Shown here: positions 44,262 through 52,623 of the stretch, in pieces
How positions within the stretch are numbered: position 1 is the first letter of the stretch
Layout of the letters: the number at the start of each line of letters is the position of its first letter
Assembly (NCBI RefSeq): GCF_001050275.1
Contig: NZ_BBYA01000009.1
Location: 1 to 64,000 of the forward strand
Length of the DNA stretch: 64,000 nucleotides
Source: Leptolinea tardivitalis
GTDB lineage: Bacteria; Chloroflexota; Anaerolineae; Anaerolineales; Anaerolineaceae
Direction of reading: 5' to 3'
Program-made: the position numbers and the translations under genes
The notes under the pieces: generated by a model
Told to the model about the DNA's origin: nothing
Databases searched by the model: none
What the model saw: only the letters and a program-made list of their open reading frames with translations

Positions 44262-44819
44262 ATGAACCTGTATCTAAAACTATTCCTTGTGTTTACCAAA
44301 ATCGCCCTGTTTTCCTGGGGAGGCGGACCGGCTTCTCTGGCATTAATGCAGAGAGAGGTCGTTTCAGAGGGTTGGATTACTCCGGATGATTTTGCAACAG
44401 CGATTGCCTTGAGTAATGCTATGCCCGGACCTACAGCACCACAGGCTTCGGCCTATGTGGGGTATAAAGTCGCCGGTATCTGGGGGGCGATTTTCGCCAC
44501 TGCCGGAACAGTTCTGCCAACTACTATTCTTGTTTTAATATTGATTACCATGTTTTTCAATATCAAAGACAACCCGGCTTTGTTGGCCATGTTGAAAGCG
44601 GTGAAACCTCTGGTTGTTGGATTGCTTGCTTATGTGGCTTTTGATATGTTTCGAACTGTCTGGGGCACATCAAAACTGGGCTGGGGGCAGGCGCTCATGT
44701 TGGGTTGGGATAAAGCACTAATAGCCGCTATTACATTTGGTTTGCTTATTTTTACAAATATCAGCCCGGTCTGGTTGGTTTTAGCGGCTGCCGGTATTGG
44801 GCTTTTAGTATACCGGTAA
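44262..44819 (+). CDS. Chromate transporter-like protein, single short (CHR) domain
   Basis: The 185 residues hold one CHR domain, with FSWGGGPASLALMQREVV near residue 20 and AIALSNAMPGPTAPQASAYVGY near 50, and about six hydrophobic helices. Short CHR proteins are normally encoded as adjacent pairs of opposite topology, but no second copy is present here. A TATAAT at 44246-44251 is 10 nt from ATG 44262 with no Shine-Dalgarno, so the mRNA leader is at most a few bases. Chromate or sulfate efflux is the family role; the real substrate is unknown. Confidence 0.85.
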   Translation: MNLYLKLFLVFTKIALFSWGGGPASLALMQREVVSEGWITPDDFATAIALSNAMPGPTAPQASAYVGYKVAGIWGAIFATAGTVLPTTILVLILITMFFNIKDNPALLAMLKAVKPLVVGLLAYVAFDMFRTVWGTSKLGWGQALMLGWDKALIAAITFGLLIFTNISPVWLVLAAAGIGLLVYR

Positions 44820-44834
44820 CATCTTGATAATTTG

Positions 44835-44870
44835 TGAGCAGGCCGGGTTTCAACCCAACCTGCTTCTTCT
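44835..44870 (+). terminator. Possible bidirectional terminator between convergent genes
   Basis: AGCAGG...CCTGCT with an inner GGGTT/AACCC pairing forms a hairpin followed by TCTTCTTCG. The T-tract is weak. Confidence 0.5.
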
Positions 44871-44893
44871 TCGTTCGAGTTACTGAATATCAA

Positions 44894-46258
44894 TTATTCC
44901 TGTTGATATTGTAAAACCCTGGCCCACTTGCCATCTATCGTTAGCAGGGATTTTTCCCCCTGTGATATCCACTCCTCACCCGGATTAAGCAGATCCACCC
45001 AGCGGCCGTTCTTTATCTGCTGGCAGGTCAATTGGATTTCGGCTGGCTGATCATTTGAATTGACTACTACCATCACTGTCTGAGAACCAGATTCACGCAA
45101 GAAGGCAAATTGTTGTGCCCCCACCATCACCTGGCGGTAGGAACCCGAAAGCAAAGCCGGGGTGGATTGACGCATTTCTGCCAGGAATTTCAAATGGGCG
45201 GGCAATTCTGGATGTGGCGCCGTGCGAATGCATGTGTCAAGATCAAGGCATGGACGCAACGGAGCGTCACTGCCATGGTCTTTTTTTCCAGAGATGCCCC
45301 ATTCGCTTCCGTAATACAGTGAAGGTATTCCCGGCATTGAATACAACAGCGTATACAGATTGAACAGGTCTAAAGGATCTTTAAGCTGGCTGGCCAGGCG
45401 GTCAACATCATGGTTATCGGCAAAAGAATACAACAAAAGATTTTTGTATATGCCATAATCCCCGAATTGACGCTTTAATGAATAAGCAATTTCGAAGAGA
45501 TTGCGGTCATTAAAACTGGAATATAGACCTTTATAGCATTCATAATTTGTACAGGAGTCAAACCGACCGGGGCGCACCCACCTGGCATAATCACCATGGA
45601 TCAGTTCTCCCATTAACCAGAAATCAGGCCGCATGCGTTTGCAGAAAGCTGTCAGGTCTTCGATGAAACCCATATCGAGCTGGTCTGCGGCATCCAGACG
45701 GATGCCGTCAATCTGGTAATCCTGTATCCAGCTTTCGACGGCAAATAAAAGGTGATCTTTGACCTGTGGATTTTTCAGGTTAAGTTTGACAAGGTCATAA
45801 TGTCCGTTCCAGCCCTCATAAGTAAATGGGTCGTTTTTCGGGCTGCGTCCGTCAAACCGAAGGTTGACAAACCAGTCAACGAAAGGTGAAGCCTGTCCGT
45901 TGGCCAGGATATCTTTGAATGCCCAGAAATTGCGGCCGGTATGATTGAAAACACCGTCAAAAACAAGGCGCATTCCCCGTCGGTGGATTTCCTGACTCAG
46001 GGAAACCATATCTGCGTCGGTTCCCAGCCGGCGGTCAATGTGGTAGTAATCCACTGTGTCATACCCGTGCCGGGTGGATTCAAAGACCGGCCCCAGATAA
46101 ATGCTGTTGAATCCCAGATTTTGGATGTGATCTAACCACGATGTGATCTTTTGCAGCCGCGGCACCGGGGCGGATCGGAAATCGTTATACTCAGGTGCGC
46201 CGCAAAATCCGAGCGGGTAGAGGTGATAGAAGATGGCTGTTTCGTTAGAATGGCTCAT
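44894..46258 (-). CDS. GH13 alpha-amylase-family enzyme
   Basis: Start ATG 46258 has AAAGGAAA seven bases upstream; TTG 46273 is in frame but lies in the ribosome binding region. The 454 residues contain the GH13 regions: DGVFNH (101-106), GIRLDAA with nucleophile Asp189, MGELIHG with acid Glu218, and FADNHD with Asp284, then a C-terminal beta domain. There is no signal peptide, so it acts inside the cell, on maltodextrin- or oligosaccharide-like substrates; the exact specificity is not readable. The gene is 51 nt downstream of a TetR-type regulator, with an operator palindrome between them. Confidence 0.9.
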   Translation of the reverse strand: MSHSNETAIFYHLYPLGFCGAPEYNDFRSAPVPRLQKITSWLDHIQNLGFNSIYLGPVFESTRHGYDTVDYYHIDRRLGTDADMVSLSQEIHRRGMRLVFDGVFNHTGRNFWAFKDILANGQASPFVDWFVNLRFDGRSPKNDPFTYEGWNGHYDLVKLNLKNPQVKDHLLFAVESWIQDYQIDGIRLDAADQLDMGFIEDLTAFCKRMRPDFWLMGELIHGDYARWVRPGRFDSCTNYECYKGLYSSFNDRNLFEIAYSLKRQFGDYGIYKNLLLYSFADNHDVDRLASQLKDPLDLFNLYTLLYSMPGIPSLYYGSEWGISGKKDHGSDAPLRPCLDLDTCIRTAPHPELPAHLKFLAEMRQSTPALLSGSYRQVMVGAQQFAFLRESGSQTVMVVVNSNDQPAEIQLTCQQIKNGRWVDLLNPGEEWISQGEKSLLTIDGKWARVLQYQQE

Positions 46259-46273
46259 GATATTTCCTTTCAA

Positions 46274-46291
46274 ATACCTACCGGTAGGTAT
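46274..46291 (-). promoter_or_regulatory. 18-bp perfect operator palindrome before the GH13 gene
   Basis: ATACCTACCGGTAGGTAT is a perfect palindrome ending 15 nt upstream of the GH13 start. It shares the half-site ATACC...GGTAT with a second palindrome in the promoter of the neighbouring TetR-family gene, so the same repressor probably binds both. Confidence 0.75.
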
Positions 46292-46309
46292 ACTACCGGG
46301 ATAAAAAAA

Positions 46310-46876
46310 TCAGGAATAGATTCCGTGGCTGAATTGATGTACAGCCAGGTGGGTAAGAGGATCGGCTAAAGAGGTGACGCCGTTCAGGTACTCACCGATA
46401 TACGTGTGGATCATTCCCAGAAACGTGGCGGCATACATCACGTGACGGCCGCGCATATTGCCATGATCCTGTACTGCCTGAATAAACATCGATTGAAGAA
46501 TTTGCTGCTGTTCCAACCGGTATGGCGATACCGCCTGGTTGGGCTCAGATTCTTTCGGAGCGTATTGAAGGATCAATTGAAGCCGGAAAAACCGTGGATT
46601 TTCCTGGGCTGCTTCAAAATATGTGCGTGTGATCTTTTCTAAAGAAAATGGAAGGTCACGTTGGTAGTATGCTGCCGTTCGAACGGCATCGAGGAATCCT
46701 TCAAACTGACTGGCCAGCAGAGTATCCAGCAGGCCACGTTTATGGGAAAAGTAATGGTAGAGGGTTGGCTTGGTCACCCCGGCCGAATCAACGATTTCCT
46801 GTATCCCTACGGCATCGTACCCGCGGGCGGAAAAAAGGGTGAGGGCGCAATCCAGCAGAATTTCTCGGTTATCCAT
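46310..46876 (-). CDS. TetR-family repressor of the GH13 gene
   Basis: ATG 46876 is the start because the promoter ends 7 nt before it; the frame is open upstream, but through the promoter. The 188 residues have the TetR helix-turn-helix (REILLDCALTLFSARGYDAVG..., VTKPTLYHYFSHK) and a ligand-binding domain. No Shine-Dalgarno is present, so the mRNA is predicted leaderless. Two matching operators, one over its own promoter and one before the GH13 gene, support joint autoregulation and control of the enzyme. The inducer may be a sugar or glycoside. Confidence 0.88.
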   Translation of the reverse strand: MDNREILLDCALTLFSARGYDAVGIQEIVDSAGVTKPTLYHYFSHKRGLLDTLLASQFEGFLDAVRTAAYYQRDLPFSLEKITRTYFEAAQENPRFFRLQLILQYAPKESEPNQAVSPYRLEQQQILQSMFIQAVQDHGNMRGRHVMYAATFLGMIHTYIGEYLNGVTSLADPLTHLAVHQFSHGIYS

Positions 46877-46883
46877 AGCGATT

Positions 46884-46912
46884 AGTATACCGAACGGTAT
46901 ATAAAATGTCAA
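46884..46912 (-). promoter_or_regulatory. Consensus promoter and 16-bp operator of the TetR gene
   Basis: On the minus strand TTGACA (46912-46907), 17 nt, TATACT (46889-46884), then 7 nt to ATG 46876. The palindrome TATACCGAACGGTATA (46886-46901) covers the spacer and most of the -10, the classic place for repression. Confidence 0.8.
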
Positions 46913-46916
46913 GATC

Positions 46917-46946
46917 AAAAAACAGATGGCTTGCCATCTGTTTTTT
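46917..46946 (-). terminator. Bidirectional terminator downstream of the 47034-47417 gene
   Basis: AAAAAACAGATGG and CCATCTGTTTTTT flank a 4-nt CTTG loop. T-tracts exist on both strands. The minus-strand gene ending at 47034 is the likely user. Confidence 0.75.
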
Positions 46947-47033
46947 GGGTGGATTGCTGGTAACGCGATTTTAGCGGAAACACAAATCGTGTCTGATGTT
47001 TTTCCTGCGGTGTCTCCGAGCAGGGCTGATTCA

Positions 47034-47417
47034 TCACTCAACCGATTCGTTTTTTCTTTTATTCCAGGTTTTTCGACCAATGTATCTGTCAATACCATAC
47101 AAAATGGCCGGAAAAACCGAAATCAGAAAGTACACAATGGCGCCGCCAGATGCGATCACCAAAAAGAAAAGGACAAAGGCGCATAAGATCATGAGAATGG
47201 ACGCTCTTTCTTCTTTCCAAAAAGAAAGAGCGTAACTTATCACCATTCCAAATTGCATTATTTGACCAATCCAGATTCTCACAGGTGGAACTGGCTCGGG
47301 AGGAAAAAACCAGACCATATGGGCTATCACCATGTATCCCCACACGACGAAAAGAATGATGCTCATTATTCTTGATGCGACTTTTAAGAGGCGATGTGGC
47401 GTAAGTGTGGTTTTCAT
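47034..47417 (-). CDS. Small four-helix membrane protein, unknown
   Basis: The 127 residues contain four hydrophobic helices; the first is followed by WFFPPEPVPPVRIWIGQ, a Pro-rich loop seen in small uncharacterised membrane proteins of several phyla. The C-terminus is basic (GRKTWNKRKNE) and likely cytosolic. It lies divergent from the PadR gene (gap 101 nt). No family name is recognised. Confidence 0.6.
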   Translation of the reverse strand: MKTTLTPHRLLKVASRIMSIILFVVWGYMVIAHMVWFFPPEPVPPVRIWIGQIMQFGMVISYALSFWKEERASILMILCAFVLFFLVIASGGAIVYFLISVFPAILYGIDRYIGRKTWNKRKNESVE

Positions 47418-47484
47418 AGAAGGTTGACCAGCAGATGGATTTGTTTTCTTACTCTATCTTATCAGGAATGTGATATACTCATTA

Positions 47485-47502
47485 TATAGGAATAGTCCTA
47501 TA
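47485..47502 (+). promoter_or_regulatory. 18-bp palindrome before the PadR gene
   Basis: TATAGGA-ATAG-TCCTATA is a perfect inverted repeat just upstream of the AGGAGG ribosome binding site, with a possible -10 TATACT at 47474-47479. It is a likely operator for PadR autoregulation. Confidence 0.6.
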
Positions 47503-47518
47503 TAGGAGGTGTCATCTA

Positions 47519-48106
47519 ATGACACTGGAATATGCCATTTTAGGTTTTTTAAACTACGAGCCCCTTTCAGGATATGACCTGAAAAAAGTCTTTGATAGAT
47601 CCATCAAGTATTTCTGGCATGCTGATCAAAGTCAGATCTATAAGACATTATCCCGTCTGACGGATGAGAATCTGGTGAAAATGGAAATCCATGAGCAGAC
47701 AGACCGCCCAGACAGAAAAGTCTATTCTATAACACCGGCCGGACAGGAAAAACTGTATCACTGGCTGGCTCATCCGTTCCCCATGCAAGCATCACACAGC
47801 TCACCCCTGGTGCAGATCTTTTTCAGCGGCCAGGTGCCTGATGAAACTGTCTTGAAAAAGCTGGATGAAACCCTGACTGCCATGAGGCAACAAATGGCTG
47901 TTTATGACCTGGTCCCTGATCAGATTCAAGATTTTACAGCCATGGCGAAATCAAAAAGGGAATTGTTCTACTGGTTTCTCACCCTTGAATTTGGCAAACG
48001 CAACCTGCAAATGACGATTGATTGGTTGGAAAGCGTAGTCACCCGTTTGAAAAACAAAGATTATTCGACCGATATTGGTTTTGAAAAGGAGATAGATTTA
48101 CCATGA
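47519..48106 (+). CDS. PadR-family regulator
   Basis: The 195 residues have the PadR winged helix (LEYAILGFLNYEPLSGYDLKK...FWHADQSQIYKTLSRL) and a C-terminal helical Vir domain (subfamily with YWFLTLEFGKRN). AGGAGGT lies nine bases before ATG 47519. The stop overlaps the start of a 4Fe-4S membrane protein gene (ATGA), so the two are one operon and the regulator probably responds to a toxic or redox-active compound handled with that protein. The ligand is unknown. Confidence 0.88.
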   Translation: MTLEYAILGFLNYEPLSGYDLKKVFDRSIKYFWHADQSQIYKTLSRLTDENLVKMEIHEQTDRPDRKVYSITPAGQEKLYHWLAHPFPMQASHSSPLVQIFFSGQVPDETVLKKLDETLTAMRQQMAVYDLVPDQIQDFTAMAKSKRELFYWFLTLEFGKRNLQMTIDWLESVVTRLKNKDYSTDIGFEKEIDLP

Positions 48107-48840
48107 GTAAAACAATACCCATCCGGCAGCGTATTCGTCAGGCGATTCTACTGACTTCCATGTTGTTGTTTCCTGTAACCATGAACTATTTATCTCCTTA
48201 CGTTGTGATGGATGGAGCGGTTCAAGGATTATTGATGGCCAGTCCAATCATTTTCACCCTGCAATTTATTACCGCCCTGTTTTTCGGACGATTTTTCTGC
48301 GGATGGATATGCCCTGCCGGAGCATTTCAAGATGCCTGTCTGGGTATCAATAATCAACCCATCAAGAACCATAAAATTGACTGGATTAAATGGATGCTCT
48401 GGTTTCCCTGGCTGGGGACAATTCTTTACTTCCTCGGAAAAGCAGGAGAATCGATAAAATTTGATCCATTGCATTTAACTGAAACCGGTGTATCCGTTGA
48501 TAACCCTGTAAAATTCATCACCTATTACCTGGTGGTTTTGTTATTTGTACTGGCGGCCGTATTGATTGGCCGCAGGGGTGGCTGTCATGTGTATTGCTGG
48601 ATGGCACCCTTCATGATCCTGGGCCGAAAACTGGGGAATGCGATACATCTACCCGGATTGCACCTGAAAGCTGATCCTGAAATGTGCACTGGCTGCAAGA
48701 CCTGTACAGCAAATTGCCCCATGAGTCTCAATGTGAATGACATGGTCATGAATAGACAGATGGAAAACAGTGAATGTATTCTATGTGGAAAGTGTGTCGA
48801 TAACTGTCACACACAGGCGATTTATTACAATTTTAGGTAA
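48103..48840 (+). CDS. NapH/polyferredoxin-type 4Fe-4S membrane protein
   Basis: The 245 residues have about five transmembrane helices, with FFCGWICPAGAFQD near residue 65 and GCHVYCWMAPF near 165, the CxxxCP-type motifs of NapH/YccM membrane ferredoxins, and a C-terminal ferredoxin with CTGCKTCTANCP and CILCGKCVDNCH. It would move electrons through or at the membrane to an unknown acceptor. It is translationally coupled to the PadR regulator, and no partner reductase is nearby. Confidence 0.85.
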   Translation: MSKTIPIRQRIRQAILLTSMLLFPVTMNYLSPYVVMDGAVQGLLMASPIIFTLQFITALFFGRFFCGWICPAGAFQDACLGINNQPIKNHKIDWIKWMLWFPWLGTILYFLGKAGESIKFDPLHLTETGVSVDNPVKFITYYLVVLLFVLAAVLIGRRGGCHVYCWMAPFMILGRKLGNAIHLPGLHLKADPEMCTGCKTCTANCPMSLNVNDMVMNRQMENSECILCGKCVDNCHTQAIYYNFR

Positions 48841-48921
48841 TAAGCTTTCCAATCGTTTTATACGCCAGAGCCGGAAAAATATAAGGTTAAAACCAATTTT
48901 ACCCAAATGGGGAATTGATCA

Positions 48922-48950
48922 TTGACTCTCTGTAATAATTGTTGTAAACT
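48922..48950 (+). promoter_or_regulatory. Promoter of the ilv-leu operon
   Basis: TTGACT (48922-48927) and TAAACT (48945-48950) are 17 nt apart. The predicted start near 48957 would give a leader of about 230 nt that contains the leader peptide and attenuator. Confidence 0.7.
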
Positions 48951-48996
48951 ATTTTCTAACAAATCCCCAGAGAAATTCAAAAGTCAAACAGATAAA

Positions 48997-49098
48997 ATGT
49001 CTTCCCTGATTTCCGTTTTGTTCGTCCTCGTTCTTATTTCGGCTCTCATTATTATTGAGAGCCAATTTCAAGTTCGGGCGAGCGAAGCGAGGGTGTAG
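48997..49098 (+). CDS. Leader peptide of the ilv-leu attenuator
   Basis: ATG 48997 to TAG 49098 encodes 33 residues. Residues 4-20 (LISVLFVLVLISALIII) contain 5 Leu, 5 Ile and 3 Val codons, then the peptide ends in polar residues. Such a run of regulatory codons before a terminator is the hallmark of branched-chain amino acid attenuation. When charged Leu, Val or Ile tRNA is scarce, the ribosome stalls in this run. It lies between the operon promoter and ilvD. The Shine-Dalgarno is weak. The DNA coding for Ala-Leu-Ile-Ile-Ile-Glu-Ser also forms GGCTCTC/GAGAGCC, a probable pause hairpin. Confidence 0.85.
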   Translation: MSSLISVLFVLVLISALIIIESQFQVRASEARV

Positions 49099-49139
49099 AA
49101 GACAAACACCAACAAGCTTACAGAATAAAGTAGTAAATC

Positions 49140-49172
49140 AACCGCCCGGACAGCCTCCGGGCGGTTTTCTTA
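49140..49172 (+). terminator. Attenuator terminator of the ilv-leu operon
   Basis: AACCGCCCGGA and TCCGGGCGGTT form an 11-bp stem with a 5-nt loop, followed by TTTTCTT. The 5' arm CGCCCGGA (49143-49150) can instead pair with TTCGGGCG (49073-49080) inside the leader-peptide gene, a competing antiterminator of 8 bp with one G-U pair. A ribosome stalled upstream would leave that segment free, while one at the leader stop codon would cover it. Confidence 0.85.
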
Positions 49173-49188
49173 TCAATCGGAGGTAATT

Positions 49189-50856
49189 GTGAGATCAGAC
49201 AGTATCAAAGTAGGATATGAACACGCTCCACACCGCGCCCTTCTACGGGCAACAGGCGTTACCAATGCCGACATGTCAAAACCCTTCATCGCTGTAGTGA
49301 ATTCCTACGTTGATGTTGTCCCCGGGCATGTGCATTTACAGGAGTTTGGCAAACTGGTGAAGGATGCCATCCGGGCTGCCGGCGGCGTTCCCTTTGAGTT
49401 CAACACCATTGCCGTGGATGATGGTATTGCCATGGGGCACGCCGGAATGAAATTCTCTCTGCCATCGCGTGAATTGATCGCCGATAGCGTGGAGACCATG
49501 ATGGAAGCCCACCGTTTTGACGGTATGGTGTGCATCCCGAATTGCGATAAAGTCATTCCGGGAATGTTAATGGCAGCGATGCGTTTGGACATCCCTGCCA
49601 TTTTTGTTTCTGGTGGTCCTATGGCCGCCGGCCGAACCCCGGATGGCGAAGCCCTTGACTTGATCTCTGTGTATGAGGGCGTAGGTGCTTACCAGAGTGG
49701 AAAGATTGATGCAGACCGGTTGAAAATGTTGGAAGAGAATGCATGTCCGGCTTGCGGTTCTTGTTCGGGAATGTTCACTGCCAATAGTATGAACTGTCTG
49801 ATGGAAGCGCTGGGTATGGCACTTCCCTACAATGGCACAGCCCTGGCAAAAACAGCTGAACGGGAAGACATGGCCAAACGTGCAGGTGCACTCATTATGG
49901 ATTTGGTGGAAAAACAAATCACGCCGCGAATGATCGCCACTTTGGATGCTTTTGATGACGCTTTTGCTCTGGATATGGCTATGGGCGGATCCACTAATAC
50001 TGTATTACACGGCATGGCTGTTGCCCATGAAGCAGGCATCGATTATCCCCTTGCACGTCTTAATGAAATCTCCTCAAAAGTTCCTCACCTGTGCAAAGTC
50101 AGTCCGTCGGGCAAATGGCACATGGAAGATGTCCACCGAGCCGGTGGTATCCCTGCCATCTTGAATGAGGTGCATAAATCAACCGGATTGATACACCTTG
50201 ACCGGATCACAGTCAGCGGAAAGAATTTACGCGAAGCGGTGGAAAAAGCTGAAATTAAGGATGATGATGTTATTCGCCGGGCAAATAATGCCCATTCCGC
50301 CAGCGGTGGACTTGCGATCGTATTTGGCAATCTGGCGCCCAATGGTGGTGTAGTTAAAACAGGCGGCGTTTCTCCCTCAATGCGTAAGTTCACCGGAACA
50401 GCCCATATCTATGAATCACAAGATGAAGCCCTGGCCGGTATTCTCGCCGGACAGTTGAAGGGTGGCGAGGTGGTCGTCATCCGTTATGAAGGACCCCGCG
50501 GCGGCCCCGGTATGCAGGAGATGCTTAGTCCAACAAGCGCCATCATGGGAATGGGTCTTGGTGAAAAAGTAGCCCTTATAACCGACGGCCGCTTCTCAGG
50601 AGGCACACGTGGAGCCTGCATCGGTCATATTTCACCCGAAGCTGCTGCCCGCGGTCCTATTGCCGCCCTAAAAGAGGGTGATGTCATTGATATCGATCTG
50701 GAAGCACGCTCATTAAACGTTCGACTTTCAGACGAAGAAATCCGGCAGCGTTTGGTCACCCTGCCACCATTTGAACCACGCACCCAGAGCAAGTGGTTGC
50801 GGCGCTACACCCATTTTGTCACCAGCGCTGATCACGGTGCTGTTTTGGAAGATTAG
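49189..50856 (+). CDS. ilvD: Dihydroxy-acid dehydratase
   Basis: The 555 residues catalyse dehydration of 2,3-dihydroxy-isovalerate and -methylvalerate in valine and isoleucine synthesis. Iron-sulfur cysteines are in [11 protein letters not shown] and [19 protein letters not shown], split here as [11 protein letters not shown], and [17 protein letters not shown] lies near the C-terminus. Start GTG 49189 follows CGGAGGT. It is the first structural gene after the attenuator. Confidence 0.97.
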   Translation: MRSDSIKVGYEHAPHRALLRATGVTNADMSKPFIAVVNSYVDVVPGHVHLQEFGKLVKDAIRAAGGVPFEFNTIAVDDGIAMGHAGMKFSLPSRELIADSVETMMEAHRFDGMVCIPNCDKVIPGMLMAAMRLDIPAIFVSGGPMAAGRTPDGEALDLISVYEGVGAYQSGKIDADRLKMLEENACPACGSCSGMFTANSMNCLMEALGMALPYNGTALAKTAEREDMAKRAGALIMDLVEKQITPRMIATLDAFDDAFALDMAMGGSTNTVLHGMAVAHEAGIDYPLARLNEISSKVPHLCKVSPSGKWHMEDVHRAGGIPAILNEVHKSTGLIHLDRITVSGKNLREAVEKAEIKDDDVIRRANNAHSASGGLAIVFGNLAPNGGVVKTGGVSPSMRKFTGTAHIYESQDEALAGILAGQLKGGEVVVIRYEGPRGGPGMQEMLSPTSAIMGMGLGEKVALITDGRFSGGTRGACIGHISPEAAARGPIAALKEGDVIDIDLEARSLNVRLSDEEIRQRLVTLPPFEPRTQSKWLRRYTHFVTSADHGAVLED

Positions 50857-50891
50857 GTTTATTCCCCCCAAGGAATTAAGGAGAGAGACAG

Positions 50892-52616
50892 ATGAAACTA
50901 ACAGGTGCTCAAATTGTCTGGGAATGTTTGCAGCGTGAAGGGGTGGAAGTTGTCTTTGGATACCCTGGCGGCGCCAGCCTTCCCATCTATGATGCCCTGC
51001 ATGATTACAACATCCACCATGTACTGGTTCGCCATGAACAGGGTGCTGCCCATATGGCCGATGGTTATGCCCGGGCCAGCGGAAAGGTTGGTGTTGCCCT
51101 GGCTACCTCTGGCCCCGGTGCCACGAACCTGGTGACTGGCATTGCCACGGCAATGATGGACTCTGTTCCGGTAGTTTTCATTACCGCCCAGGTGCATAGC
51201 AAACTCATCGGCTATGATGCCTTTCAGGAAGTAGATGTTACCGGTATTACCCTGCCAATCACCAAACACAATTATCTGGTGACAGATGTGAAGGATATCG
51301 CCCATACTCTGCGCGAAGCCTTCTATATTGCCCGAACCGGCCGCCCCGGACCTGTTCTGGTGGATATCACCAAAGACGCCCAGCAAAATTCTATCGAATA
51401 TGACCCTGATAGCGAACCCATCCACCTGCGCGGGTATCGTCCAACAGCACTTCCAGTAGAGGATGACATTCAGAAAGCCGTCACTATGATTCATTCAGCC
51501 AAACGGCCTGTCATTCTAGCCGGACACGGCGTTTTGCAAAGTGGTGCCATGAAAGAGGTCCTGGAATTTGCCGAACGCACCCAGACGCCGGTAGCCATGA
51601 CCCTTCTGGGTATCAGCGGATTCCCGGCCAGCCACCCGCTCAACCTGGGGATGATGGGCATGCATGGAGAGGCCTGGGTCAATCATGCCATCCAGGATGC
51701 TGATTTGTTGCTGGCGTTTGGCATGCGTTTTGATGACCGTGTCACCGGTGATGTGCGCCGTTATGCCACCCATGCCCGCAAGATCCATATTGACATCGAT
51801 CCGGCGGAAATCAATAAGAACGTCAGAGTAGATCTGGCTCTGGTTGGTGACCTGAGCCAGACATTGGAACAGATTCTGAAACATGTGAAACCCGGACGTC
51901 ATGATGAATGGCTGGCTTCGATCAATGAAATGAAGGGCAGCAGCTCTGTCCGTGATATCCAGAACCTGCCCGATAACGGCCATCTGTATGCCGCCCATGT
52001 GATCAATGATCTGTGGAACATCACCAAAGGTAACGCGGTAATTGTCACTGATGTTGGTCAGAACCAGATGTGGACTGCCCAGTATTACCGTCAGGACAAT
52101 CCCTCTCAGTTCATTACGTCCGGCGGCCTGGGGACCATGGGTTTTGGACTTCCTGCCGGTATTGGCGCCAAATTCGGGCAGCCAGATAAGGAAGTCTGGG
52201 TGATCTGTGGTGACGGCGGCTTCCAGATGACACAGGCCGAACTGGCCACAGCTGCTCAGGAAGGCATCAAGGTCAATATCGCCATTTTGAATAATGGTTA
52301 CCTTGGCATGGTACGCCAGTGGCAGGAATTCTTCTATGACCGGCGTTATTCCGCCACCCCCATGAAGAGCCCCGATTTTATCAAGATCGCAGATGCCCAC
52401 GGTCTGACCGGCATGCGGGTCACCACCCGTGCGGATGTTGAAACAGCCATCCAGACAGCCAGAGAAACGGAAGGGACAGTGGTCATTGATTTTCGGGTCG
52501 AAAAAGAAGACAGTGTTTACCCGATGGTACCTACCGGTTCCGAATTGAAAGAGATGATCCGCCGCCCTTTACCGGCAGCGGTCGCGGTCAATGAAGCTGT
52601 AAAGGTTGAGGCCTAG
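50892..52616 (+). CDS. ilvB: Acetolactate synthase, large subunit
   Basis: The 574 residues show the thiamine-diphosphate enzyme order: the N-terminal half with GYPGGASLPIYDAL and catalytic Glu in LVRHEQGAAHMADGYAR, here cut to VRHEQGAAHMADG, the middle FAD-type domain, and the C-terminal GDGGFQMT plus NNGYLGMVRQWQE cofactor motif. It joins two pyruvates, or pyruvate with 2-oxobutanoate. AAGGAGAGA precedes ATG 50892. The regulatory subunit follows within 8 nt. Confidence 0.97.
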   Translation: MKLTGAQIVWECLQREGVEVVFGYPGGASLPIYDALHDYNIHHVLVRHEQGAAHMADGYARASGKVGVALATSGPGATNLVTGIATAMMDSVPVVFITAQVHSKLIGYDAFQEVDVTGITLPITKHNYLVTDVKDIAHTLREAFYIARTGRPGPVLVDITKDAQQNSIEYDPDSEPIHLRGYRPTALPVEDDIQKAVTMIHSAKRPVILAGHGVLQSGAMKEVLEFAERTQTPVAMTLLGISGFPASHPLNLGMMGMHGEAWVNHAIQDADLLLAFGMRFDDRVTGDVRRYATHARKIHIDIDPAEINKNVRVDLALVGDLSQTLEQILKHVKPGRHDEWLASINEMKGSSSVRDIQNLPDNGHLYAAHVINDLWNITKGNAVIVTDVGQNQMWTAQYYRQDNPSQFITSGGLGTMGFGLPAGIGAKFGQPDKEVWVICGDGGFQMTQAELATAAQEGIKVNIAILNNGYLGMVRQWQEFFYDRRYSATPMKSPDFIKIADAHGLTGMRVTTRADVETAIQTARETEGTVVIDFRVEKEDSVYPMVPTGSELKEMIRRPLPAAVAVNEAVKVEA

Positions 52617-52623
52617 AACCGTC

